This document shows positions 29,623-35,711 of a DNA stretch of 35,711 bases, piece by piece. The notes beneath the pieces are model-generated. The model worked only from the letters and a program-made list of their open reading frames with translations, made no database searches and was not told where the DNA came from. The stretch is from a virus, in IMG/VR virus record IMGVR_UViG_3300033143_002040, positions 1-35,711 of that record. One strand, given 5' to 3'. Each line of letters opens with the position of its first letter. The first letter of the stretch is position 1. The translations under genes were made by a program, and so were the position numbers.

Positions 29623-32184
29623 ATGGCAGACACAAAGAATTATGGATTGAAAGGCGTTGGTGATGACGTACAGTTTGGTAAAGCTGGCGGTCGCTTTGTC
29701 TTCAATACGGGTGCGAGTGATTTCCGTGCTACAACAGACGGCACAACACTAGCCCACTTACAAGTATTAACCCCCGTAGGTGATACTGACGCAGCTACTA
29801 AACTTTACGTAGATGATGTAGCATCAGGCTTAGATGTTAAGGACTCTGTTACTTGTGCAAGTACAGCAGATGTAACTGGAACATATGTCTCTACAAACGG
29901 CCCAAACGCTAACGGTCAGCACACAGGTGTCCCAGCAACAATTGACGGCGTAACACTAGCACAGGGTGATCGTGTTCTTCTTAAAAACCAATCACCAGCT
30001 GATGAAAACGGCATTTACGAAGTACAAGCAACCACCACAACACTTAATCGCGCTAGTGATTTTGATACTGATGCAGAAGTTACTGCAGGTGCATTTACAT
30101 TTGTTGAAGAAGGAACAACTAACTCAGACAGTGGTTGGGTACTGCAAGGTCCAGATCCGCTAACAGTTGGTACTGGTTCAGGTAGTAACCTTAACTTCGT
30201 ATTATTCAGCACATCAAGTGATATTATTGCTGGTGACGCATTAACAAAAACGGGTAATAATATTGATCTTGACTTTGTTACTGGTGGTGGACTAACTAAC
30301 TCAGTAGCTATAGCAGTTGGCGACTTTATTGCATTCTCTGATACAGATAACTCAGACGCGATGCAATTGCGTTCATTGACAAACGTCCTAGCTGATCTTG
30401 ACGTTGTTAACTTGGCGTTCGGATCAGGCGGTTTGATTACTCAGACGGCAGCAGATACATACGTCGAACGTTCAATTGCTGCATCAGCAGTAGCAGGCGA
30501 CGAAGGTATCAGCATTGTTAACGGCAATGGTGTATCAGGCAACCCAACGATCGGTGTTGACATTCAAGGCACAACAGCACTAGGTGTAGCAGTCGCAACA
30601 GGTGACTCGCTATTGATGTTTGATACGACAGCGGGAACTAACTTAGAAGTAACAGTTGACCAATTAAAGACATTTATGAACGCTGGTACGTCCAGCACAA
30701 GTATTACAGAAGGTGATAGCACACTAGCTATTGCTGACTCTGGTACTGGTACATTAACAGCCAACTTTGATGGTACTGACTATTGGGTGAGCCAGGCATC
30801 AGATACAACGTTTGAACACAATGTAAACTTCGAGGTAACTACAGCAACAACAAATGCTGACATTCCAGTTATCACAGTTAGCGCACGTAGTTCAGGCACA
30901 CCAGCAGCGGGTATTGGCCCAAGTATCCAGTTTGAATCTGAAACTGCTGCAGGCGCTCCAGGTAACTTAGAGATTGGTGGTTTGTTTGCATTAGAAGCAA
31001 CTGATGTTACTGGTGCGTCAGAAGACTTTGACTTTGTATTCCAACTAATGGCTGGCGGCACAGCAGCAACAGAAGTTGCACGTATCACAAGTACGGGTAA
31101 TATAACTTTATCAGGCACGGTCGATGGCATAGACATCGCAACAGATGTAGCAGCTAACACAGCTAAAGTAACTAACGCCACGCATACTGGTCAGGTTACT
31201 GGTGCAACAGCACTAGCACTAGACGTTACCGCCGTTACAGCACAACCAGCGAGTGGAGTAATCATCGCAACAGACACCATCATAATCAATGATGGCGGTG
31301 TATTGTCAGAAGCTACGTTCACACAGATGAATACGTACTTCGATTCATCATTAAGCTTTGGTTCTGGTACAGTAACATCATCTGGTACGCCACTTAACAA
31401 CGAAGTTGCTGTATTTGCTACAGCTACAGACATCAATAGCGATTCTACGTTTACATGGGATGCTACGACACTTATTGTTAACGAACTTAGTTTCGCTGGC
31501 GACACAATCAGTAACAATACTACTGACCAACCTATAATCTTGCGACCAAATGGAACTGGCTCAATCATATTCCAAAATGGTTCAAGTGAAGAAATTCTAG
31601 AACTTAACGATACTGTTTCAGCAATCAACGGACTTGCTATCACAGCAGGTGCAACAGGTGTCGCGCCAGATATTAGTATCGGCACAGGCGGCGAAGCAAA
31701 CATCGACATTGGTTTTACAACTAACGGAACAGGCGTACTAAGTGTTACAGCAGGTTCAGGTAACTATGAAGATAATGTTACAGCAGACGATGATCTACCT
31801 AACAAAAAATACGTTGACGATGCCATTGAATCACTAGGCGGCTCTGGTTCACTTGATACTGTTACAGGTACAGTTGACCTAACAACAGCATCCGTACAAA
31901 ACATCGGTGCAGCAACAGGCATTCCAGCTTCATGTACAATTATGAGTGTAATGCTAGAAGTTGATACGGCATCAGATGCAGTAACAACAGTTACAGTCGG
32001 TGACGTAACGAACGGTGCAGCGAGCTATATGGCAGCAACAGAAAATGATCCAGAAGTTCTAGACATTTATGTTGCAGATGGTCGAGTAGCTAACGCAGCA
32101 GCAACAAGACAAGCAACAGCTACGGTGGCAACAGCAGGAACTGTCGGCGCAGCAACTTGTATCATCACATTCAGACACAATTAA
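29623..32184 (+). CDS. Long tail-fibre-like protein (853 residues)
   Basis: Contains the phage fibre block DTDAATKLYVDDVASGLDVK, then TLAQGDRVLLKNQSPADENG, then TTTLNRASDFDTDAEVTAGA, which recurs in many fibres and host-specificity proteins. A second YVDDAIES segment appears near the C-terminus, which ends in a beta domain of the same kind as the previous protein (SVMLEVDTASDAVTTVTVGD, then RQATATVATAGTVGAATCII). Ser/Thr/Ala/Gly-rich throughout. Most probably the largest fibre gene here and a receptor-binding candidate. Open frames on the other strand in this region are shadows. Confidence 0.82.
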   Translation: MADTKNYGLKGVGDDVQFGKAGGRFVFNTGASDFRATTDGTTLAHLQVLTPVGDTDAATKLYVDDVASGLDVKDSVTCASTADVTGTYVSTNGPNANGQHTGVPATIDGVTLAQGDRVLLKNQSPADENGIYEVQATTTTLNRASDFDTDAEVTAGAFTFVEEGTTNSDSGWVLQGPDPLTVGTGSGSNLNFVLFSTSSDIIAGDALTKTGNNIDLDFVTGGGLTNSVAIAVGDFIAFSDTDNSDAMQLRSLTNVLADLDVVNLAFGSGGLITQTAADTYVERSIAASAVAGDEGISIVNGNGVSGNPTIGVDIQGTTALGVAVATGDSLLMFDTTAGTNLEVTVDQLKTFMNAGTSSTSITEGDSTLAIADSGTGTLTANFDGTDYWVSQASDTTFEHNVNFEVTTATTNADIPVITVSARSSGTPAAGIGPSIQFESETAAGAPGNLEIGGLFALEATDVTGASEDFDFVFQLMAGGTAATEVARITSTGNITLSGTVDGIDIATDVAANTAKVTNATHTGQVTGATALALDVTAVTAQPASGVIIATDTIIINDGGVLSEATFTQMNTYFDSSLSFGSGTVTSSGTPLNNEVAVFATATDINSDSTFTWDATTLIVNELSFAGDTISNNTTDQPIILRPNGTGSIIFQNGSSEEILELNDTVSAINGLAITAGATGVAPDISIGTGGEANIDIGFTTNGTGVLSVTAGSGNYEDNVTADDDLPNKKYVDDAIESLGGSGSLDTVTGTVDLTTASVQNIGAATGIPASCTIMSVMLEVDTASDAVTTVTVGDVTNGAASYMAATENDPEVLDIYVADGRVANAAATRQATATVATAGTVGAATCIITFRHN

Positions 32185-32210
32185 TAATTAATCAATAATT
32201 GGAGAACAAT

Positions 32211-32696
32211 ATGAGCGAGAAAAGTAAAGCTGCAAAAGCAGCAGCAGAAGCGGCCAAGCATGCCGCAAAAGCAGCAAACGGAACTGCTGGTCAAGCACGA
32301 AATGAAGCTAAGGAAAGCGGAATAGATACAGCAACAGCAGCAGCCGAAGCAGCAGAACATGCAGCAGATCGTTCTGAAGCAGAAGCAAGAAAAGCTGACG
32401 CAGCAGCACAACAGGCAGAAGCAGAAGCTAGGAAAGAAGCCGCTAAACCTGAAGATAAAGAAGACGCAAAGACAGCACGGGAACACGCAAACGAAGCTGC
32501 AATTGCAGCTACAAACGCACACGGACACGCAAACGACGCAATTGCTGACGCACCAAACCCACCAGTGTATCCAGCACCAACACCAAGAAAGAAAAGTGAT
32601 ATACGCAAAAAAGCTATCATCATCGGTGGTGCAATGATCGCAGGCGCATACATACAAACTTATGTATGGCCGTATATTTCAACATACATTCAGTAA
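32211..32696 (+). CDS. Ala-rich coiled-coil protein with C-terminal membrane anchor
   Basis: ATG 32211 has GGAGAACA upstream; an in-frame TTG at 32199 overlaps that binding site and is rejected. The protein is a long Ala/Glu/Lys-rich helix (AAAEAAKHAAKAANGTAGQA; AEAAEHAADRSEAEARKADA), then a Pro-rich PNPPVYPAPTPRKK linker, a basic KKSDIRKK and one C-terminal membrane helix (AIIIGGAMIAGAYIQTYVWP). Such a tail-anchored rod could be a lysis, membrane-binding or virion-tip element. It is unrecognised. The next gene block is preceded by a terminator. Confidence 0.6.
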   Translation: MSEKSKAAKAAAEAAKHAAKAANGTAGQARNEAKESGIDTATAAAEAAEHAADRSEAEARKADAAAQQAEAEARKEAAKPEDKEDAKTAREHANEAAIAATNAHGHANDAIADAPNPPVYPAPTPRKKSDIRKKAIIIGGAMIAGAYIQTYVWPYISTYIQ

Positions 32697-32728
32697 TACC
32701 TTAGGACTAGCACGAAGGCTAATTCGAC

Positions 32729-32751
32729 AAAGCCCCTTACGAGGGGTTTTT
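32729..32751 (+). terminator. Intrinsic terminator
   Basis: CCCCT (32733-32737) and AGGGG (32742-32746) form a short stem with a TACG loop; flanking AAAG and TTTT extend it, and Ts follow to 32751. Less strong than the clpA terminator but well placed between two gene blocks. Confidence 0.8.
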
Positions 32752-32778
32752 GTTTGGCTGGTTATTCTACACAATGCT

Positions 32779-32786
32779 GATAAATA
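32779..32786 (+). promoter_or_regulatory. Late-type promoter (GATAAATA)
   Basis: GATAAATA at 32779-32786; expected start near 32792. TAGGAGAG (32804-32811) precedes ATG 32819. Confidence 0.65.
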
Positions 32787-32818
32787 CACATGAGAAGATT
32801 TATTAGGAGAGACCCACA

Positions 32819-33223
32819 ATGGTATGTGAGAAGTGCGGAGAATGTGAAACTTGTGGCGCTGAAAAGAGCGCAGTTTCACAACCCGAAGATCATTTAGAAC
32901 ACGGATTTAAGAGATTTTGGCGACCTGCTGCTGGATATATTTTTCTAGCAATTTGTCTGTTTGACTTCATGCTTGCTCCGCTATGGATAGAACATGCAAA
33001 TCAAACAGTTAATGTTGCTGCATTTGCAGAGATTAGAAAGTTCGAAGATAAGGAAGTACAAATGAAAGCTATCGAACACGTTGAACTTGGGAACCGTACT
33101 TGGGAACCGCTTACAACAAGAGGTAGCGGGCTATTCTTCTTGGCGTTTGGTTCTATACTTGGTATAGCGGCATTTTCACGCGGTAAAGAAAAAATAGCAG
33201 CAATTAATACAGTAGGACAATAA
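32819..33223 (+). CDS. Holin-like membrane protein with N-terminal Cys cluster
   Basis: 134 residues. The core RFWRPAAGYIFLAICLFDFM then LAPLWIEHANQ, and later WEPLTTRGSGLFFLAFGSIL then GIAAFSRGKEKIA, matches a holin-like family with W-R-P...DF..AP and W.PLT..G.G.....GAILG that I recall from T4-like and alphaproteobacterial phages. Two membrane helices are clear. Uniquely among such proteins I know, it starts with CEKCGECETCGAEKS, four cysteines spaced C-x-x-C-x-x-C-x-x-C. That could bind zinc or an iron-sulfur cluster, or sense redox. Late promoter and lysis context support a lysis role. Confidence 0.65.
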   Translation: MVCEKCGECETCGAEKSAVSQPEDHLEHGFKRFWRPAAGYIFLAICLFDFMLAPLWIEHANQTVNVAAFAEIRKFEDKEVQMKAIEHVELGNRTWEPLTTRGSGLFFLAFGSILGIAAFSRGKEKIAAINTVGQ

Positions 33224-33224
33224 T

Positions 33225-33965
33225 ATGAATGAAATGCGAAAACTAATGGAAGCAGTACAGCTTAACGAATATTTCGTCAGGGAAGGCGAAACATTTAAGG
33301 ATGTATGGATAATGTTCTTTTCTGATCTAGTAAATGATGCAAAGATTTTCCAAAACGAAGGAGAAAGTGAAGCAGCCCGCCAATTCTTAGCAGTTAGCAA
33401 AGAGGTTGCTCCACTAAAACAAAAAATAAAACCACTATTAAATACGCCCTTGCCGATAATTGACTCAGACGATGATGAATATTGGGATGAAAGCCCAATC
33501 TCAAAATTGGACAGACTGGGTGAAATAGTTAGCAGTAATGATCCTACAGAGGATGGCGTTCTTAGTGGTATAATAGAAGCATTCTATGAAGCGTATTACA
33601 TCATTGGTGAGCTTGCAGATGAAGCACTAAATGTTAACGAAGCTAATCAAGGTGGTAAGACTGAGCATAGTGGTGCGAAACACGGAAAAGGTGCATACTA
33701 CGGTCGTAAGAAAGAAGCTAAGAGAGATAGCAACAAGAATCGTCGCAACGCAGACAAATTTCAATCTAAAGAAATTACTGAAATTACTACTGGATATGGT
33801 ATTGAAGAAGATTTTAATCCACGTGAATCAACTGTTGCGTTACATGAGCTAATGGATGAAGGTATCCTTGATGCTCGAACAGTTGCAGATGCATGTTTGA
33901 ATTATATGTCAGAAGCAGACGTAGAAGACATGGCTGAGTCAAACTATTTTTTCGGCGACAATTAA
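33225..33965 (+). CDS. Basic protein with capsid-targeting-like N-terminus (246 residues)
   Basis: Begins MNEMRKLMEAVQLNEYFVRE, nearly the same ten residues as the protein at 19977, with L-M-E at the expected protease site and a second L-N-E. The middle is acidic and helical; from about residue 139 a basic, Gly/Lys/Arg-rich DNA-binding-like segment (GGKTEHSGAKHGKGAYYGRK then KEAKRDSNKNRRNADK) follows, then an acidic C-terminus. Looks like an internal head protein. The N-terminal match to an unrelated protein is the main argument. Start by TAATG-like spacing after the holin-like gene. Confidence 0.68.
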   Translation: MNEMRKLMEAVQLNEYFVREGETFKDVWIMFFSDLVNDAKIFQNEGESEAARQFLAVSKEVAPLKQKIKPLLNTPLPIIDSDDDEYWDESPISKLDRLGEIVSSNDPTEDGVLSGIIEAFYEAYYIIGELADEALNVNEANQGGKTEHSGAKHGKGAYYGRKKEAKRDSNKNRRNADKFQSKEITEITTGYGIEEDFNPRESTVALHELMDEGILDARTVADACLNYMSEADVEDMAESNYFFGDN

Positions 33966-33968
33966 ACA

Positions 33969-34547
33969 ATGAGACTGTTCGAACTAGCACAGCTTACAGA
34001 AGCTAAAAACGATACTGTTGTGTTCACTTTTGGCAGATTCAATCCGCCGACAATCGGACACCAAAAACTTGTATCCAAAGTTTCAGAAGTCGCAGCTAAT
34101 CAAAATGCTGACCAAATTGTATACTTGTCAAAGACACAAAAACCAGGAAAGGATCCACTTTCTTGGCAGGACAAATATGATTTGTTTAAGAAAATGTTTC
34201 CGTCTATTAATGTTAGTAGAGATCATGCAATCATAAATCCATACGTAGCTCTAGAAACATTAGGAAAGAAATACAAAAATATAATCATGGTTGTTGGCTC
34301 AGATCGTGTTGAACGTTTTAGAGGTGATATGCAAAAGTATCTATCTGAATGGGGCATTGAAAACTTCGAAGTTGTAAGTGCTGGAGAACGTGATCCAGAC
34401 TCAGAAGGCGCAGAAGGCATGAGTGCAAGCAAGGCTCGACAACTAGCAACAGACGGAAATTTCGCTGAATTCGCAAACGCATTACCATCAAGTATCAATA
34501 ATGCCACTAAGAAAGTGGTCTACAATAAGATTCGTAAAAACTCATAA
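33969..34547 (+). CDS. Nucleotidylyltransferase with capsid-targeting-like N-terminus
   Basis: HIGH-superfamily nucleotidyltransferase: GRFNPPTIGH (22-31) is the nucleotide-binding motif, then IIMVVGSDRVERF, and a SASKAR-type motif near residue 150 in place of ISTT. Related enzymes make NAD precursors or CDP/ADP-linked compounds. The first 12 residues (MRLFELAQLTEA) lie outside that domain and end in L-T-E, like a head-protease targeting peptide. So the enzyme may be packaged in the head and act on the host after injection, as T4 Alt does. The substrate is unknown. Confidence 0.72.
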   Translation: MRLFELAQLTEAKNDTVVFTFGRFNPPTIGHQKLVSKVSEVAANQNADQIVYLSKTQKPGKDPLSWQDKYDLFKKMFPSINVSRDHAIINPYVALETLGKKYKNIIMVVGSDRVERFRGDMQKYLSEWGIENFEVVSAGERDPDSEGAEGMSASKARQLATDGNFAEFANALPSSINNATKKVVYNKIRKNS

Positions 34548-34551
34548 TCGG

Positions 34552-34580
34552 TTGACAAACGTGGAGACTGGACGTATACT
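34552..34580 (+). promoter_or_regulatory. Sigma70-type promoter, leaderless geometry
   Basis: TTGACA at 34552-34557 and TATACT at 34575-34580, spacer 17 bases. Expected start at 34586-34587, two or three bases before ATG 34589. No Shine-Dalgarno is present. Confidence 0.75.
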
Positions 34581-34588
34581 TTATCATT

Positions 34589-34993
34589 ATGAAAAGGTAT
34601 TTTCCGAACGGCCAAGTTCATCCAAACTGCGCTAATCTGTATTGTACCCGGCCCACTATGATTCGCTTCATACTCAAAAGCGGCCTGTATAACTATAAAC
34701 CATTTTGCTCTTCCTGTACCCGCGCAGCAACAGGAAAGCAGAGTTATAAGCCGAGAGTGGTTCCTATCAAGAAATCATACTGTGAAAATCGAGACGGCAG
34801 ATTAGGATTTGGGTACAAGTGCCCTACAAGAAATCTCAAAAGAATTAACAGTCATCAACTTGACCTTGACCACATCAACGGCAATAGAGAAAATAATCAT
34901 CACTCCAATATGCAAACAATTTGTTCCAATTGTCATAGAGAAAAGACGCACAGAGAAAATGATTGCGCTGGTCATAAATACGGAACACGCTAA
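34589..34993 (+). CDS. HNH endonuclease
   Basis: 134 residues. Two cysteine pairs near the N-terminus (HPNCANLYCTRP and FCSSCTRAA) are followed by the HNH core: LDLDHINGNRENNHHSNMQT then ICSNCHREKTH with metal-binding His and Cys residues. Probable homing endonuclease, inserted between the nucleotidylyltransferase gene and the DsbA-like/gp43 block. Its own promoter is fused to its ATG, so it would be expressed independently and early. The internal ATAAATA at 34973 is coding and not a promoter. Confidence 0.85.
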   Translation: MKRYFPNGQVHPNCANLYCTRPTMIRFILKSGLYNYKPFCSSCTRAATGKQSYKPRVVPIKKSYCENRDGRLGFGYKCPTRNLKRINSHQLDLDHINGNRENNHHSNMQTICSNCHREKTHRENDCAGHKYGTR

Positions 34994-35011
34994 CCACGTT
35001 ATTCAAGATAC

Positions 35012-35040
35012 TTGACAACTCCTTGTAAATATAGTACAAT
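35012..35040 (+). promoter_or_regulatory. Sigma70-type promoter for the DsbA-like gene and gp43
   Basis: TTGACA at 35012-35017 and TACAAT at 35035-35040, spacer 17 bases. Expected start near 35047; AAGGAGA at 35050-35056 precedes ATG 35067. Confidence 0.8.
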
Positions 35041-35066
35041 ACGCTACTATAAGGAGAATTCTACAC

Positions 35067-35330
35067 ATGACTCATCAAGCAAAACACTATTCCTCAGACG
35101 ATGTACGACGCCTCACAGAACTGGTAAAAGAAGGTGTTATCGTTAAGCAGGAAGTAAAAGATTTAAATGAAGGACTAGCAGACACAGTTAAGGCAATCGC
35201 AGAAGAAATGGAGATTAAGCCAACTGTACTCAAAAAAGTTATCACAATCGCATTTAAGAACAGCCGCCTTGACGAACAAGCTTCGTTCGCAGAACTAGAA
35301 GAATTATTGGACGAAATCGGCATCAGTTAA
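35067..35330 (+). CDS. dsbA: DsbA-like dsDNA-binding protein
   Basis: 87 residues (T4 DsbA is 89). Helical with KQEVKDLNEGLADTVKAIAE then EEMEIKPTVLKKVITIAFKN and an acidic EELLDEIG end. The layout matches my memory of T4 DsbA: KDI.IRAKDELGVDGKMFNRLLALYHK and EAETEEVVELYD. T4 DsbA binds dsDNA at late promoters. Adjacent to a probable gp43. Not certain: short helical proteins of this size match by chance more easily. Confidence 0.5.
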   Translation: MTHQAKHYSSDDVRRLTELVKEGVIVKQEVKDLNEGLADTVKAIAEEMEIKPTVLKKVITIAFKNSRLDEQASFAELEELLDEIGIS

Positions 35331-35611
35331 TGCGAGTCATTCGCACAGCATTTCAATTTTGGAAAGAGACTTGGCTAACAAATAAGACGCTATTCTTAGC
35401 GGAAATGGCCGGCACTCTTACAGGCATGGCTGCTGCTGCAATGATCGGGTTTCAATCACCAACTCCAGATTTGTTTACGATTTTTATTTTGTATAATCTT
35501 AGTGCAGTATTTTTTATATATTCAAACTATATAAGACAGAGTGCATGGATGATTATGCTAATGATATTTTACGTAGGCACAAACACAATTGGACTTATAC
35601 AGGCAATATAA
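35330..35611 (+). CDS. Three-helix membrane protein, unknown function
   Basis: 93 residues with hydrophobic segments at about 21-40 (LFLAEMAGTLTGMAAAAMIG), 47-64 (LFTIFILYNLSAVFFIYS) and 70-90 (SAWMIMLMIFYVGTNTIGLI). N-terminal KETWLTNKTLF. TAATG overlap with the DsbA-like gene; ATG of the next gene follows its stop directly. Small membrane proteins occupy this position beside gp43 in some marine T4-like phages (from memory). Confidence 0.6.
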   Translation: MRVIRTAFQFWKETWLTNKTLFLAEMAGTLTGMAAAAMIGFQSPTPDLFTIFILYNLSAVFFIYSNYIRQSAWMIMLMIFYVGTNTIGLIQAI

Positions 35612-35711
35612 ATGTACGTAGATGCAATTTTTAATCCAAAAGATTCAACTATAAAAGTTGTTGAACGCAACAACGGAAAGCGTGTCTACAAGAGCTATCC
35701 TGGAATTTTTG
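35612..35711 (+). CDS. 43: N-terminus of a family B DNA polymerase (gp43), partial
   Basis: ATG 35612 follows the preceding stop without a gap, and the frame is open to the edge. The 33 visible residues begin MYVDAIFNPKDSTIKVVERN and continue GKRVYKSYPGIF. A first strand, an ER.(D/N)GKR phrase and a Y-P motif fit the N-terminal domain of phage family B polymerases as I remember them. Too short to prove; the downstream sequence would decide it. Confidence 0.5.
   Translation, partial: MYVDAIFNPKDSTIKVVERNNGKRVYKSYPGIF

Noticed and set aside
31191-31709. Long minus-strand frame inside the 853-residue fibre gene (similar ones at 27620-28201 and 30780-31181)
   Set aside because: Val/Ser/Ala-rich translations typical of antisense of a Thr/Gly-rich gene; no promoter or binding site.
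34972-34980. ATAAATA inside the HNH gene at 34589
   Set aside because: Preceded by C rather than G or T, lies in coding sequence, and a clear sigma70 promoter follows it.

Overview
The window reads as a piece of the genome of a large T4-like tailed phage (myovirus), probably from an aquatic, Gram-negative host. The evidence is the gene content: a gp44-type sliding-clamp loader, a gp31-like GroES co-chaperonin, PhoH, a standalone DnaE-like fragment, a DsbA-like DNA-binding protein next to the probable start of a family B DNA polymerase (gp43), long fibre-like proteins, a spanin pair and a holin-like protein. The style also fits a phage: AT-rich, almost no intergenic space, and many ATGA, TAATG or TTGA stop/start overlaps. 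A lipoprotein spanin implies a host outer membrane. I see no tRNA, rRNA, CRISPR array or insertion sequence. The exact host cannot be read from the sequence.

Layout. 1-6.8 kb (+): a dense run of small, mostly unrecognised genes that look like early host-takeover genes. It includes a PTH2-like protein, a macro-domain protein, a RadC/JAB-type putative metallopeptidase, two small membrane or lipoprotein genes and two sigma70-type promoters. 6.8-10.5 kb (+): a Thr-rich possible virion protein behind a late-type promoter, an HNH homing endonuclease, several genes that look conserved in marine T4-like phages, the DnaE-like fragment and GroES. 10.5-17.6 kb (+): replication and nucleotide metabolism, with gp44, uracil-DNA glycosylase, an AAA+ ATPase with an apparent programmed -1 frameshift, a HAD nucleotidase-like protein and GMP reductase. 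17.5-19.1 kb (-): a two-gene inverted island, sulfotransferase and PhoH. 19.2-34.5 kb (+): late region, with probable virion genes, spanins, DnaJ and ClpA, then a terminator; tandem RMF-like genes, three fibre-like proteins and an Ala-rich tail-anchored protein, then a second terminator; a holin-like protein and two proteins with probable capsid-targeting N-termini. 34.5 kb to the end (+): HNH endonuclease, DsbA-like protein, a membrane protein and the first codons of gp43.

Regulation can be read directly. Six near-consensus sigma70 promoters, all with a 17-bp spacer, precede early or middle genes at 1882, 4440, 10552, 13083, 34589 and 35067. A second class, [G/T]ATAAATA like the T4 late promoter, precedes virion and lysis genes at 6847, 19390, 25588, 29623 and 32819 and the minus-strand sulfotransferase. 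Several promoters lie so close to the start codon that the mRNA should be leaderless.

How the genes fit together: nucleotide salvage and editing (GuaC, HAD nucleotidase, Ung) and the clamp loader support replication. GroES, DnaJ and ClpA redirect host protein folding and turnover. Late genes build heads and fibres, and some head-targeted proteins (a nucleotidylyltransferase and a basic protein) may be injected with the DNA. The strongest candidates for new biology are the AAA+ frameshift, the shared capsid-targeting N-termini on unrelated proteins, the tandem RMF-like genes and the leaderless promoters.
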